Assembly: GCA_038326025.1 (NCBI GenBank) | Contig: JBBQJP010000015.1 | Coordinates: 1 to 64,000, forward strand | Length of the DNA stretch: 64,000 bases | From: CAISIP01 sp038326025 | GTDB lineage: Bacteria; Pseudomonadota; Gammaproteobacteria; Burkholderiales; Burkholderiaceae_C | Direction of reading: 5' to 3' | In this document: in pieces, positions 53,184-62,000 of the stretch | Layout of the letters: each line of letters begins with the position of its first letter | Position numbering within the stretch: the first letter of the stretch is position 1 | Made by a program: the position numbers and the translations under genes | The notes under the pieces: model-generated | The model's database searches: none | Told to the model about the DNA's origin: nothing | The model's input: the letters and a program-made list of their open reading frames with translations, nothing else

Positions 53184-55514
53184 CTACTGCAGAAAGCCCA
53201 TGGCCCGGTTTTCCCGCACCTCGGGTTTGAGACGATGTTCTGCCTCGAGCTGCGCGAGAAACTCCATCGGGTCCAGCGTGGTGTCGAGTATCACGGCCTG
53301 CCGGTTGACCGACGCAAAGTCTCCCGGGCACAACTGATCGAGCAGGGCCAGGCGCTCCTGCATGGCACTGCCCAGGCGTGCCGCGTCGCCAGCCAGCACC
53401 TCGGTGATGAACATCTGCTGGCGTTGCTCACGCGCCAGCGGCTTGAACCGGATCTTGAACGTGAAGCGGCGCAAAGCCGCCTGATCCAGCCGCTCGAACA
53501 GGTTGGTGGTGCAAATGAATATGCCGGCAAAACGCTCCATGCCCTGCAGCATTTCATTGACTTCGCTGATTTCGTAGTTACGCTGTGCACCGCGCCGGTC
53601 CTGCAGGAAACTGTCGGCCTCGTCCAGCAGCAGCACGGCCTTTTCTGCCAGCGCGTCGCGAAACATGGCCGCCATCAGTTGTTCGGTTTCACCCACATAT
53701 TTGCTCATCAGATCGCTGGCCTGGCGCACCATCAGCGGCTGCTCGAGTGTTTGCGCGATGTGCCGCGCCAACGCCGTCTTGCCACTGCCCGACGGGCCAT
53801 GAAAGCACAAGCTGCCATGGCCACGCGCACGCAAGGCCTGCACGACGCGCGGCAACTCGAAACGGCACTCCACGTTGAGGTTGCCCAGGTCGTATTGGGT
53901 CACCATCTGCTGTGCCAGGTCGGGTTCGGAATTTCTGCCCAGAGCCTGGTCGGCATTGCGTAGCTGGCGTTCGATCAGCTTCTCGCTGGCGTCGGGCTCG
54001 GTCAACGTCGCGCATTCTGCGCGGGCCAGGCTTGCGAAGCGCACGGCCGTGCGGATCTGCGCCGGCGTGAGGCCTTTGCGCAGTGCCAATCGCGCGACAA
54101 ATTCGTCGGATACGGTGATGCCTTCGAGCGTCTTGCGCACCACACCTTCGCGCGCACCTGGCGGCGGAGATTTGAGTTCCAGGTGATAGGCAAAGCGGCG
54201 CCGGAACGCCGGGTCGATCTGCTCGATGCGGTTCGTGACCCAGATCGTCGGCACGTTGTTGGACTCCAGGATCTGGTTGACCCAGGCCTTGCCGCTGACG
54301 CTGCCATTGCTCGGCGTCGCCACCTGCTCGGCCCGCGCGAGCAATTGCGCAGCCTCACTGGAGATCGGCGGGAACACATCTTCTACCTCATCGAACAGCA
54401 AGGCCGCGTTCTCGCTTCCCTTGAGGAAAACCTGGGCAATCTGCAGCGACCGGTAACGGTCGCGGCCGCTGAGCGAGTTGCCGTCGCGGTCGGCGTATTC
54501 GACTTCGAACAGCTCCAGCCCGGCCGCCTGTGCCACCACCTTGGCCAGTTCGGTTTTGCCGGTGCCCGGGGGGCCGTACAACAGAATGTTGACGCCACAC
54601 TCCTTGCGCGCCACCGCGTTGCCAAGCAGGCTGCGCAGCACATCGGTGTCGTCCTGCACGAAGGCGAAGTCCTTGACGCTCAGATCGCTCTTGCTGGCCG
54701 GCCGTGTGAACACCGCCATCAACTCGGCGCGGTCGCGGTATTCGCGCATCAACACCGGTGGCAGCTTTTCGCTGACCTTCATCAGATCCGCCAGGTCGGT
54801 AATGTTGTGTTCGGAGATCAGGTTCTCGACCAGCCCGATGCGTTCAAGTCGCGAGCCGGCACGCAGCGCCTCGCCCACCTCGCTGGCGTTGACCTGGGCC
54901 AGTTCCGCGATGGCGGCATAGGCCTCGGGCGCGTTGCTGACCTTGAACTCGACCAGGATGCTGCGCAGGTCACGCTGATAACGTGCCAGTGTGCCGTATA
55001 ACAGCAAGGCGCGTTCGGCCTTGTTCAGCTGCAGCAGTCCCGCCAGTGCGTCGATGTTTTTCTCGACCAGCGTCGAGTGCTTTTTCAGGCTTTGGGTGAG
55101 CCACTCACCGGTTACTGCCAACAGGGAGATCAGGTCCTTGGGCTGGTCCTTGGCATATTCGTCGAGATAGAAGAACAAGGTGCCTTCTTCATAAGGGCCG
55201 CGCCAGACGCCGTGACGTTCCAGGAACGGGGCGTCGCGCAGGTTTTCGTGACCGCGCCAGTTCTCGTTGCCGACACAGCGGCGCACCAGAAATGCCCGCA
55301 CCCGAGCCAGGATCGGCGCCGGCCAGACCAGGTGGCGTCCGGCCAGTCCCACCACGCTGTTGAGGTCACGTCTGACGTTGAAGTTGGAGCCGCGCCGCGC
55401 CGCCAGAGTCAATACAAAATGCGAACACATCAGGTCCAGCACCGGGGCGTCCTTGAGCCCTGGCGATGCCAGTACCGGCTTTCCGGCGAGTTCGCCCCAC
55501 AACCGCTTCACCAT
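53184..55514 (-). CDS. Tandem AAA+ ATPase of unknown function
   Basis: The 776-residue protein has two AAA+ domains. The first has Walker A LLYGPPGTGKTELAK near residue 316 and Walker B ALLFDEVEDVF; the second has Walker A FHGPSGSGKTALAR near 572 and Walker B VLLLDEADSFL. Arginine-finger-like ends are IDPAFRRRFAYHL and LDQAALRRFTFKI. The N-terminal 300 residues are helical and unlike known adaptors; no protease or helicase domain is attached. The start ATG 55514 follows a GGAGG site. It lies downstream of nothing on its strand, alone beyond the binding-protein gene; the cellular target cannot be named. Confidence 0.88.
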   Translation of the reverse strand: MVKRLWGELAGKPVLASPGLKDAPVLDLMCSHFVLTLAARRGSNFNVRRDLNSVVGLAGRHLVWPAPILARVRAFLVRRCVGNENWRGHENLRDAPFLERHGVWRGPYEEGTLFFYLDEYAKDQPKDLISLLAVTGEWLTQSLKKHSTLVEKNIDALAGLLQLNKAERALLLYGTLARYQRDLRSILVEFKVSNAPEAYAAIAELAQVNASEVGEALRAGSRLERIGLVENLISEHNITDLADLMKVSEKLPPVLMREYRDRAELMAVFTRPASKSDLSVKDFAFVQDDTDVLRSLLGNAVARKECGVNILLYGPPGTGKTELAKVVAQAAGLELFEVEYADRDGNSLSGRDRYRSLQIAQVFLKGSENAALLFDEVEDVFPPISSEAAQLLARAEQVATPSNGSVSGKAWVNQILESNNVPTIWVTNRIEQIDPAFRRRFAYHLELKSPPPGAREGVVRKTLEGITVSDEFVARLALRKGLTPAQIRTAVRFASLARAECATLTEPDASEKLIERQLRNADQALGRNSEPDLAQQMVTQYDLGNLNVECRFELPRVVQALRARGHGSLCFHGPSGSGKTALARHIAQTLEQPLMVRQASDLMSKYVGETEQLMAAMFRDALAEKAVLLLDEADSFLQDRRGAQRNYEISEVNEMLQGMERFAGIFICTTNLFERLDQAALRRFTFKIRFKPLAREQRQQMFITEVLAGDAARLGSAMQERLALLDQLCPGDFASVNRQAVILDTTLDPMEFLAQLEAEHRLKPEVRENRAMGFLQ

Positions 55515-55655
55515 CAACGCCTCCAACACAGACGTGTTTGGCGACCACCATAACGCAGGTCGCCGCCGGATGGAATAACCGAGACAAAAATAGGACTTGA
55601 TGACAGGCCGGAGGGGGCGCTTTTGAGGACTGGCGAATCCGCTAAGCTCGGCGCC

Positions 55656-56060
55656 ATGGATACCGCATCATTGCAATCGGCTTTGGCCCTGTACTTTGCG
55701 CCCTGGGTCCAGTCTCTCGGACTGCAGGTTCGCTCGGCTGACACACAGGGCGTATGCGTCGTTCTGCCGCAGCAGGCGCAGTTGGCGCGGGTCGGAGGCA
55801 TGGTCTGCGGCCAGGCCATGATGGCCGCCGCCGACACCTGCATGGTGCTGGCGCTGATGCAGCATTGGGGTGAGTTCCGGCCCTGTACCACGGTGCAGTT
55901 GAACACCAGTTTTCTCAAGCCGCTCGCGGGGCAGGACGGTCTGATTTTTGCGCGTGTCATTCGGGCCGGTAAGACGCTGGCGTTCGGTGAGATCGACATA
56001 CAGGGCTCGAACGATTTGCGCAGCGTGTGCCGCGCCAGCACCACTTACGCATTGTTGTAG
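55656..56060 (+). CDS. PaaI-type hotdog-fold thioesterase
   Basis: The 134-residue protein has the hotdog helix and loop (GGMVCGQAMMAAADTCMVLAL, where GQAMMAAAD replaces HGG..E), followed by VQLNTSFLKPLAGQDGLIFARV and KTLAFGEIDI, as in PaaI/YbgC-like thioesterases. The usual active-site HGG is replaced, so the catalytic residues differ from the one at 14707. It is followed by the anchored protein gene 23 bases later, same strand. Confidence 0.85.
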   Translation: MDTASLQSALALYFAPWVQSLGLQVRSADTQGVCVVLPQQAQLARVGGMVCGQAMMAAADTCMVLALMQHWGEFRPCTTVQLNTSFLKPLAGQDGLIFARVIRAGKTLAFGEIDIQGSNDLRSVCRASTTYALL

Positions 56061-56083
56061 CGCTGCGACAGCAACCCGTGCCC

Positions 56084-57349
56084 ATGCGCCTGTTCTTACG
56101 ACTTCTTCTGCTGCTGATATTTGCCCTGCCGCTGCTGGCAGCGGGGCTGGTCTATCTGGCGATTGACGATACCGCGGTGGTGCAGCGCCAGGCCACGCTG
56201 ACGCCTGCCCATGTCGAGCGGGCCCGCCGGTTGTTGGCTCTGCATGATCCGCGCACGATGCGCGCTGGGGTGTTGCGCTCGATGGTGGTGTCCGAGGCAG
56301 ACCTGGACCTGGCCGCCAACTACCTGGTTAACCGATATGCCAGGGGCAGCAGCCGCGTCGCTTTGCTTGACGGCGTTATCAGCGTACGAGCCAGCCTGAA
56401 CCTGCCGGTCAATCCGGTCGGGCGATTCATCAACCTTGAGGTCGCGCTACGCGAATCAGACCGGTTGCCGCGCATTGACGCCCTGCGCCTGGGTCGCGTG
56501 CCGATACCGGGGTTTGTCGGCAACTGGTTACTGGAACGCGGCCTGGACCGTCTGCAGCAAAGGGAACAACTGACGGCGGCGGCCGATGTCATCCGGCAGG
56601 TGCGATCACGCGACGGCTTCCTGATCGTCGATTTCGAATGGAACGAAGCCACGCCGGATCGGTTGCAGGCGGCGCTGGTCGGCCAGCAGGAGCAGGCGCG
56701 CTGGCGGGTCTATCAGGAGCGACTGGTAGCGCTGGCGGCGATACCCGCCATGGGGCGCGTGGTGTCGCTGGACCGGCTGCTGGGTCCGTTGCTGCAGCTG
56801 GCACTGGAGCGTGGCGGCGCTGGCGGTGCAGATGCGGCGCAGGAGAGCCGATCGGCGCTGATCGTGCTGGCGTTTTATGTCAACGGCAAGGGCTTGTCAG
56901 CCCTGGTGCCACAGGCGCGCTACTGGCCCACGGCGAAGCGCCATGTCGTGACCTTGGCCGGCCGCACCGATCTGACGCAGCATTTCACCATCTCGGCGGC
57001 CCTTGCAGTCACGGCCGGCAGCCCTTTGGCGGACGTGGTGGGCCTATACAAGGAACTGGACGACGCCCGTGGCGGCAGCGGCTTCTCGTTCATCGATCTG
57101 GCAGCGGACCGGGCTGGCACCCGTATGGGCAAACTGGCCGTGTCCGACGCGGGTGGGCCATCGCGCCTGCGCAAGGCGTTGGCCGCTGGTCTGCAGGAAA
57201 GCGACTTGATACCCGAGGTGCGGGATCTGCCCGAATTCATGCGGCAGGACGAATTCGTGCGCCGCTTCGGGGGTGTCGGGCAGCCGCAGTATCAGGCCAT
57301 GGTGCAGCGAATCGAACAACGCCTTGCCGCATTGCCGCTGTACCGCTGA
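56084..57349 (+). CDS. Membrane-anchored protein of unknown function
   Basis: The 421-residue protein has a basic start and one hydrophobic helix (LRLLLLLIFALPLLAAGLVYL), then a large soluble part. Segments such as LVNRYARGSSRVALLDGVIS, VGRFINLEVALRESDRLPR and RVPIPGFVGNWLLERGL recall proteins predicted to insert or tether at the envelope, but I do not recognise a named family. C-terminal part includes GSGFSFIDLAADRAGTRMG, a pattern seen near proteases of the outer envelope, without clear catalytic residues. Start ATG 56084 chosen over a frame opening inside the preceding gene. Confidence 0.7.
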   Translation: MRLFLRLLLLLIFALPLLAAGLVYLAIDDTAVVQRQATLTPAHVERARRLLALHDPRTMRAGVLRSMVVSEADLDLAANYLVNRYARGSSRVALLDGVISVRASLNLPVNPVGRFINLEVALRESDRLPRIDALRLGRVPIPGFVGNWLLERGLDRLQQREQLTAAADVIRQVRSRDGFLIVDFEWNEATPDRLQAALVGQQEQARWRVYQERLVALAAIPAMGRVVSLDRLLGPLLQLALERGGAGGADAAQESRSALIVLAFYVNGKGLSALVPQARYWPTAKRHVVTLAGRTDLTQHFTISAALAVTAGSPLADVVGLYKELDDARGGSGFSFIDLAADRAGTRMGKLAVSDAGGPSRLRKALAAGLQESDLIPEVRDLPEFMRQDEFVRRFGGVGQPQYQAMVQRIEQRLAALPLYR

Positions 57350-57436
57350 GTTTGGGCCGGCACGCATGATGGCCGGGTTTGGCGAGGATGGGGATAAAAT
57401 CGCCGGTCTGCCCCTGAATTGACTGTAAGGAACTCC

Positions 57437-57577
57437 ATGTCCGCTCCCCCCACCAGCCACGAGACCGCGTCGGACGATCCGGTCGAGAAGATCGTTCCGC
57501 TGATGCCCATCGTGCTGCCGGTTGCCGGTGGCGTGCTGATTTTCCTGCTGGCCTTCATCGCCATTTACATGGCCTGA
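57437..57577 (+). CDS. Small single-helix membrane protein
   Basis: A 46-residue reading frame with ATG preceded by AAGGAAC (57427-57433). The N-terminal part is polar (MSAPPTSHETASDDPVEKIV) and the rest a single membrane helix (PVAGGVLIFLLAFIAIYMA). Codon use is like the neighbours, and the gap to the preceding gene is short (87 bases). The combination of a good ribosome site and a clean transmembrane segment supports a real gene. Function unknown; no family recognised. Confidence 0.65.
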   Translation: MSAPPTSHETASDDPVEKIVPLMPIVLPVAGGVLIFLLAFIAIYMA

Positions 57578-57677
57578 CCCTTTCGCGGTCTGCGCCGGCG
57601 ACACCTTCTCGCAGGTGTGCTGTCCGCAGTCGGGATGGGCGCCAGATCCCGATTCCAGTTTCCCTGTGCTTTCCTGT

Positions 57678-57701
57678 CATCAGCCCGCATACGGGCTGAT
57701 G
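57678..57701. promoter_or_regulatory. Perfect 10-bp hairpin, CATCAGCCCG/CGGGCTGATG
   Basis: CATCAGCCCG (57678-57687) and CGGGCTGATG (57692-57701) are exact reverse complements with the loop CATA. It lies about 100 bases after the stop of the 46-residue gene. No T-run follows, so it is not a textbook terminator; it could end transcription with Rho or be a protein site. Confidence 0.5.
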
Positions 57702-57970
57702 CCGTTTGTGCCGTGTCCTGCGCACAGGACGCTTGGCGCTGCCCATGTTCGATATCGTTGCCAGGCCCGCACCCGACTGTCATTGCGCGCATAAACCCAT
57801 ACGCGCTTTGCATAACTTTTCGCCATCTCGGGCGGGTTCTTGCAAGGTGGGTTCATAGAATCTTCATGGTGGCAGTCGCCGATCCGGGCATTGCCCACAC
57901 TGCTCAGTGGCGACGAACCGTCGCCGTGTCGGCCTTTGCATGCCAGTCGCTCTCTGTGGAAGCCGATTTC

Positions 57971-58014
57971 TCGAAACAGATACCCGCCTTTTGCGGCTTC
58001 GCTGTCTGTTTCGA
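57971..58014 (+). promoter_or_regulatory. Inverted repeat TCGAAACAGA/TCTGTTTCGA in the pckG leader
   Basis: TCGAAACAGA (57971-57980) and TCTGTTTCGA (58005-58014) are perfect 10-bp arms with a 24-base loop holding GCC...GGC. The right arm ends 29 bases before the pckG ATG, so the structure would lie in the 5' end of the mRNA, or bind a regulator as DNA. It matches no riboswitch that I know. Confidence 0.5.
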
Positions 58015-58043
58015 AAAACAGGTTTCAACTTCAGGAGTTTTTC

Positions 58044-59969
58044 ATGAACGCTCGCATTGAACCGGCGGTGGTGCTGCACGCGCCCGCCTTTGTCCAGAAC
58101 AAGGCCTTGATTGCCTGGGTGGCCGATGTCGCCGCGCTGACCAAGCCCGACAAGGTGCACTGGTGCGATGGCTCGCCGGACGAATACGAGCGTTTGTGCC
58201 AGTTGCTGGTCGATGGCGGCACCTTCCGCAAGCTTGACCCGGTCAAGCGGCCGAACTCCTATCTGGCATGGTCCGACCCCAGCGATGTGGCACGGGTCGA
58301 AGACCGCACCTTCATCTGTGCCGACTCCAAGGAAGACGCCGGCCCGACCAACAACTGGATGGCGCCGAAGCAGATGCGCGCCCTTTTGCAGCATGGCCAG
58401 GCTGACGGAACACCGGCGCTGTTCGACGGTTGCATGCGTGGCCGCACCATGTATGTGGTGCCGTTCTCCATGGGCCCGCTGGGATCGCATATTTCGCATA
58501 TCGGCATCGAACTGTCCGACAGCCCGTATGTCGTGGTCAACATGAAGATCATGACCCGCATGGGCCGGTCGGTATACGACGTGCTGGGTACCGACGGCGC
58601 CTTCGTGCCTTGTGTGCATTCAGTCGGAGCGCCGTTGGAGCCGGGCCAGGCCGATGTGGCATGGCCATGCAACAAGACCAAGTACATCGTGCACTATCCC
58701 AAGAGCCGCGAGATCTGGTCCTACGGCTCGGGTTATGGCGGTAATGCCTTGCTGGGCAAGAAATGTTTCGCGCTGCGCATTGCATCGAACATGGGCCGTG
58801 CCGCAGCGCAGGAAACACCCGATGCGCCGGGTTGGCTGGCCGAGCACATGCTGATCCTGGGCGTAACCAATCCGCAGGGTCGCAAATACCATGTGGCGGC
58901 GGCATTCCCGAGCGCCTGCGGCAAGACGAATTTCTCGATGATGGTGCCGCCGGCCGCTTTTGACGGCTGGACGGTGACGACGATCGGCGACGATATCGCC
59001 TGGATCAAGCCCAATGCCGAAGGCCGCCTGGTTGCGATCAATCCGGAGGCGGGGTATTTTGGTGTGGCGCCGGGCACCAGCATGCGCACCAACCCCAACT
59101 GCATGGCCAGCCTGCAACGCGATGTGATCTTCACCAACGTGGCGTTGACCGATGACGGCGACGTGTGGTGGGAAGGCATGGAAGAGGACAGCGGCAAGCT
59201 GCCCGAGCACCTGATCGACTGGCAAGGCCGGGACTGGACACCCCAGATCGCGCTGGACGCAGGCACCGGCGGCAAGCGCCGTCCGGCGGCGCATCCGAAC
59301 GCCCGCTTCACGGTGGCCGCAATCAACAACCCGGCACTCGACCCGGCCTGGGACGATCCGGCCGGCGTGCCGATCGACGCGTTCATCTTCGGTGGTCGGC
59401 GTTCGACTACCGTGCCGCTGGTCACCGAAGCACGCAGCTGGGTAGAGGGCGTCTACATGGCTGCAACCATGGGCTCGGAGACGACGGCCGCGGCTGCCGG
59501 TCAACAAGGCGTGGTGCGGCGCGACCCGTTCGCCATGTTGCCGTTCATGGGCTACAACATGAGCGACTACTTCCAGCACTGGCTTCAGATGGGCGAAAAG
59601 CTCGCCGCATCCGGCGCCAAGTTGCCGCGTATCTACACCACGAACTGGTTCCGCAAGGGTGCCGACGGCAAATTCGTCTGGCCCGGGTATGGTGAGAACA
59701 TGCGCGTGCTGACGTGGATGATCGACCGCATTGAAGGCCGTAGCCCCGGTGTGGACCATGTATTTGGCATCAGTCCGGCGTATGAAGAGGTCAACTGGAA
59801 GGGCCTGAGCTTCACGCCGGAGCAATTCGCCACCGTGACCGGCATCGATGCCACGGCCTGGACAGCCGAGCTCAAGCTGCACGCCAAACTGTTTGAGCAA
59901 CTGGCCCACCATTTGCCGGCGCAGCTGCAGGAAACGCGCAGCCGTTTTGAAAGCCGGTTGAGCGCCTGA
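58044..59969 (+). CDS. pckG: Phosphoenolpyruvate carboxykinase (GTP)
   Basis: The 641-residue enzyme converts oxaloacetate and GTP to phosphoenolpyruvate, the first step of gluconeogenesis. The GTP-dependent type is shown by the P-loop with cysteine PSACGKTNFSMM near residue 290, the metal-binding TIGDDIAWIKP, GVAPGTSMRTNPN, FIFGGRRSTTVPLV and GMGPLGSHISHIGIE (written SMGPLGSHIS here). ATG 58044 with CAGGAG upstream was chosen; its frame runs upstream through the leader without similarity. It is followed by a clear intrinsic terminator. Confidence 0.97.
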   Translation: MNARIEPAVVLHAPAFVQNKALIAWVADVAALTKPDKVHWCDGSPDEYERLCQLLVDGGTFRKLDPVKRPNSYLAWSDPSDVARVEDRTFICADSKEDAGPTNNWMAPKQMRALLQHGQADGTPALFDGCMRGRTMYVVPFSMGPLGSHISHIGIELSDSPYVVVNMKIMTRMGRSVYDVLGTDGAFVPCVHSVGAPLEPGQADVAWPCNKTKYIVHYPKSREIWSYGSGYGGNALLGKKCFALRIASNMGRAAAQETPDAPGWLAEHMLILGVTNPQGRKYHVAAAFPSACGKTNFSMMVPPAAFDGWTVTTIGDDIAWIKPNAEGRLVAINPEAGYFGVAPGTSMRTNPNCMASLQRDVIFTNVALTDDGDVWWEGMEEDSGKLPEHLIDWQGRDWTPQIALDAGTGGKRRPAAHPNARFTVAAINNPALDPAWDDPAGVPIDAFIFGGRRSTTVPLVTEARSWVEGVYMAATMGSETTAAAAGQQGVVRRDPFAMLPFMGYNMSDYFQHWLQMGEKLAASGAKLPRIYTTNWFRKGADGKFVWPGYGENMRVLTWMIDRIEGRSPGVDHVFGISPAYEEVNWKGLSFTPEQFATVTGIDATAWTAELKLHAKLFEQLAHHLPAQLQETRSRFESRLSA

Positions 59970-59992
59970 CGCTTTTCAAGCCCGCACGACAG

Positions 59993-60020
59993 AAAAAGCC
60001 ACCGTTCCCGGTGGCTTTTT
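59993..60020 (+). terminator. Intrinsic terminator of pckG
   Basis: AAAAAGCCACCG (59993-60004) and CGGTGGCTTTTT (60009-60020) form a perfect 12-bp stem around TTCC, with the U-run on the plus strand, 23 bases after the pckG stop. The A-run on the other side would also allow termination of transcription from the opposite strand. Confidence 0.92.
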
Positions 60021-60058
60021 CGTTGCTGGAAAGGCAGATCGGTGTCTGCCTTGTTGTT

Positions 60059-60358
60059 TCAGGACGTGGAGTAGCGAATGTGGGTCGGCAAACCCGGCAT
60101 AGGCATGGTCCGGAATCCACCTGCGATGCGTGCGGCAGAAGCAGTCGGTCCCTTTTGTCCCGCGACGCAATTCACGGCGGTCGCGGGAGTTGCGGTCGAC
60201 GTCGTGGCCTCGATCAGGCGCTGGATGTCGGCCCGCATGTCCGGGTCAGTCAGTACGAATTCGCGTGAAAGCGCGGCAGACAGATGCTCGCTGTGTCGTT
60301 GGCGCAAGGCGGCGGCAACGCGGGATGTGAGCTGGTTGATCAAATAGATGATTTGCAT
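60059..60358 (-). CDS. Small hypothetical protein
   Basis: A 99-residue frame beginning MQIIYLINQLTSRVAAALRQ, with an amphipathic helical first half (SREFVLTDPDMRADIQRLIEA) and a low-complexity second half (TTSTATPATAVNC). The start codon ATG 60358 begins the only convincing part; the frame continues upstream without coding character. Not recognised. It lies on the minus strand, 82 bases after the next hypothetical gene. Confidence 0.5.
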   Translation of the reverse strand: MQIIYLINQLTSRVAAALRQRHSEHLSAALSREFVLTDPDMRADIQRLIEATTSTATPATAVNCVAGQKGPTASAARIAGGFRTMPMPGLPTHIRYSTS

Positions 60359-60440
60359 GGTGTTCTTTCGTGGGTCAATCGTTGCGCGTCGACGCGGGGT
60401 ACTAATCAGTGTGCCGACACGGGACAATGAAAAATGGATA

Positions 60441-60905
60441 TCAGTTGAACGGCCAATAGGGAGGGGGTTCGCCGCGATCGAGCGCCGCCTGGTCGGCGCG
60501 CATCTTGGCATGTTGCAGATCGGCCATCAGGCGCGGATCAGCCTTGGCTGCGGCCCAGGTGCGGGCTTGCTCCGCAGCTTCGTTATAGGCCAGCAGGCGC
60601 GCGTCGATGTCAGCGCTCAGGCGAGTTGGCCAGGTGCGGATGGTGTCCGAAAACAGGGCGAGCAAGGCGAAAACGATGGCCCACATGGCGATCCAGGCCA
60701 GCAGCAGATGCCCATCGGCCCAGGCCGTGACGATCTGGTCCGCGACGACAATAGCTGCGGCGACACCGCCAGCGACCAATACGCTGGCCAGGCCTTTGGC
60801 ACTGCGAATCCGGGTCGCGAAAGACTGTACGTTAGACATTCCGTCGGTCATCCGCGTCAGCCCACCGTGCTGGCTCGGGAAATCGGGAGAGACAAAACTG
60901 GTCAT
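60441..60905 (-). CDS. Small membrane protein of unknown function
   Basis: A 154-residue protein with two adjacent hydrophobic helices (GLASVLVAGGVAAAIVVADQIV, LLLAWIAMWAIVFALLALF) and a charged C-terminal coiled-coil-like region (DARLLAYNEAAEQARTWAAA, DLQHAKMRADQAALDRGEP). ATG 60905 is preferred to an upstream frame start. It is divergent from the LysR gene at 61026, 120 bases away, so it may be its target. Confidence 0.68.
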   Translation of the reverse strand: MTSFVSPDFPSQHGGLTRMTDGMSNVQSFATRIRSAKGLASVLVAGGVAAAIVVADQIVTAWADGHLLLAWIAMWAIVFALLALFSDTIRTWPTRLSADIDARLLAYNEAAEQARTWAAAKADPRLMADLQHAKMRADQAALDRGEPPPYWPFN

Positions 60906-61025
60906 GAGAGCTTCCTTTTTAATGCAGATCAACTTCTGCACACCGCTATATTAGGGTTAATACTAGTACGACTCAACTTTATATTTGTGATACAAGATAT
61001 TCATGACGTTAATGACTGATGCGCC

Positions 61026-62000
61026 GTGACACCCCAGGTCGCTCCCAATTTCCGTACGCTGGACCTCAACCTGCTGCGGGTTTTCGATGCCGTCATGGCC
61101 GAACGCAGCCTGACCCGGGCAGCGCGCACCCTATCTTTGACGCAGCCCGCGGTCAGCAACGCGCTGAGCCGTTTGCGCACCGCGCTCGGCGATGAACTGG
61201 TGCAGCGCAGTGGCCAGGGCGTTTCACCGACGCCCCGTGCCCTGACCTTGTGGCCCTCGGTGCGAGACGCGTTACACCAGTTGCAGCACGCGCTGGCGCC
61301 TGACGGCTTCGTGGCGCAAGAGGCGGACAATTCCTTCGTGCTGGCCATGGCCGACGCGACGGTGGTCGAACTGGTCCCGCGCCTGATGCGCATCGCCGCG
61401 GCCGAGGCGCCGGGGGTTTCGCTGCGCGTTGTGCCATTGAGTACGCGTGACCCGCGTCAATTGCTCGACGAGGAGGCGGTTGATCTGGCCATCGGTCACT
61501 TTCCTGCTGTGAAGGCCGCCCTCGGCGCACAGGCGCAGGTGGGCAAGGGCGTGGCGTTTGCGCATCGCCGGCTATACGACAGCGAGTACGTCTGTGTCAT
61601 GCGCGCCGGTCATCCGTTGGCCAGCGGTCCGTTGACGCTGAGTCGCTTTTGCGCGGCCCGGCATCTGCTGGTCAGTTTCAGTGGCGAGCCATTCGGGTTC
61701 ATCGACGAAGCTCTGATGGCCCGCGGGCGCAAGCGCCAGATCGTGCTGACACTGAACCAGTTCTTCACGGCTGCGCGCGTGGTGTTGGACTCCGATCTGC
61801 TGACCGTATTGCCGCGTCATTCCCTGGACTCCGCAGGTGTGCTCGGTGCCCTGGTGGCCCGTCCCCTGCCGCTGGACGTGCCGCCTGTTCATGTAGACGC
61901 CGTGTGGCATGTACGGCAAGACGTCGATAGCGCGCATCGCTGGTTACGCGACCTGGTACAGCGGTCCGTGACGCCTATTGCGGAGCAAGTCCACGCATGA
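61026..62000 (+). CDS. LysR-family transcriptional regulator
   Basis: The 324-residue protein starts at GTG 61026 and has the LysR winged helix in LNLLRVFDAVMAERSLTRAARTLSLTQPAVSNALSRLR, a short linker and an effector domain (FVLAMADATVVELVPRLM, LAIGHFPAVK). It belongs to the NodD/LeuO-like subgroup by the start of the HTH (LDLNLLRVFDAV). A four-base ATGA overlap couples it to the phosphoesterase gene. Divergent from the small membrane protein gene through an AT-rich gap. Confidence 0.9.
   Translation: MTPQVAPNFRTLDLNLLRVFDAVMAERSLTRAARTLSLTQPAVSNALSRLRTALGDELVQRSGQGVSPTPRALTLWPSVRDALHQLQHALAPDGFVAQEADNSFVLAMADATVVELVPRLMRIAAAEAPGVSLRVVPLSTRDPRQLLDEEAVDLAIGHFPAVKAALGAQAQVGKGVAFAHRRLYDSEYVCVMRAGHPLASGPLTLSRFCAARHLLVSFSGEPFGFIDEALMARGRKRQIVLTLNQFFTAARVVLDSDLLTVLPRHSLDSAGVLGALVARPLPLDVPPVHVDAVWHVRQDVDSAHRWLRDLVQRSVTPIAEQVHA

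Larger units (their letters stand above)
57578..58043. other. Long leader and intergenic region upstream of pckG
   Basis: No gene of more than 40 codons is supported in this 466-base stretch. It contains two hairpins reported separately, at 57678-57701 and 57971-58014, and presumably the pckG promoter between or upstream of them; I could not place a convincing -35/-10 pair. The length and structures suggest control of pckG at the RNA or DNA level. Confidence 0.6.
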
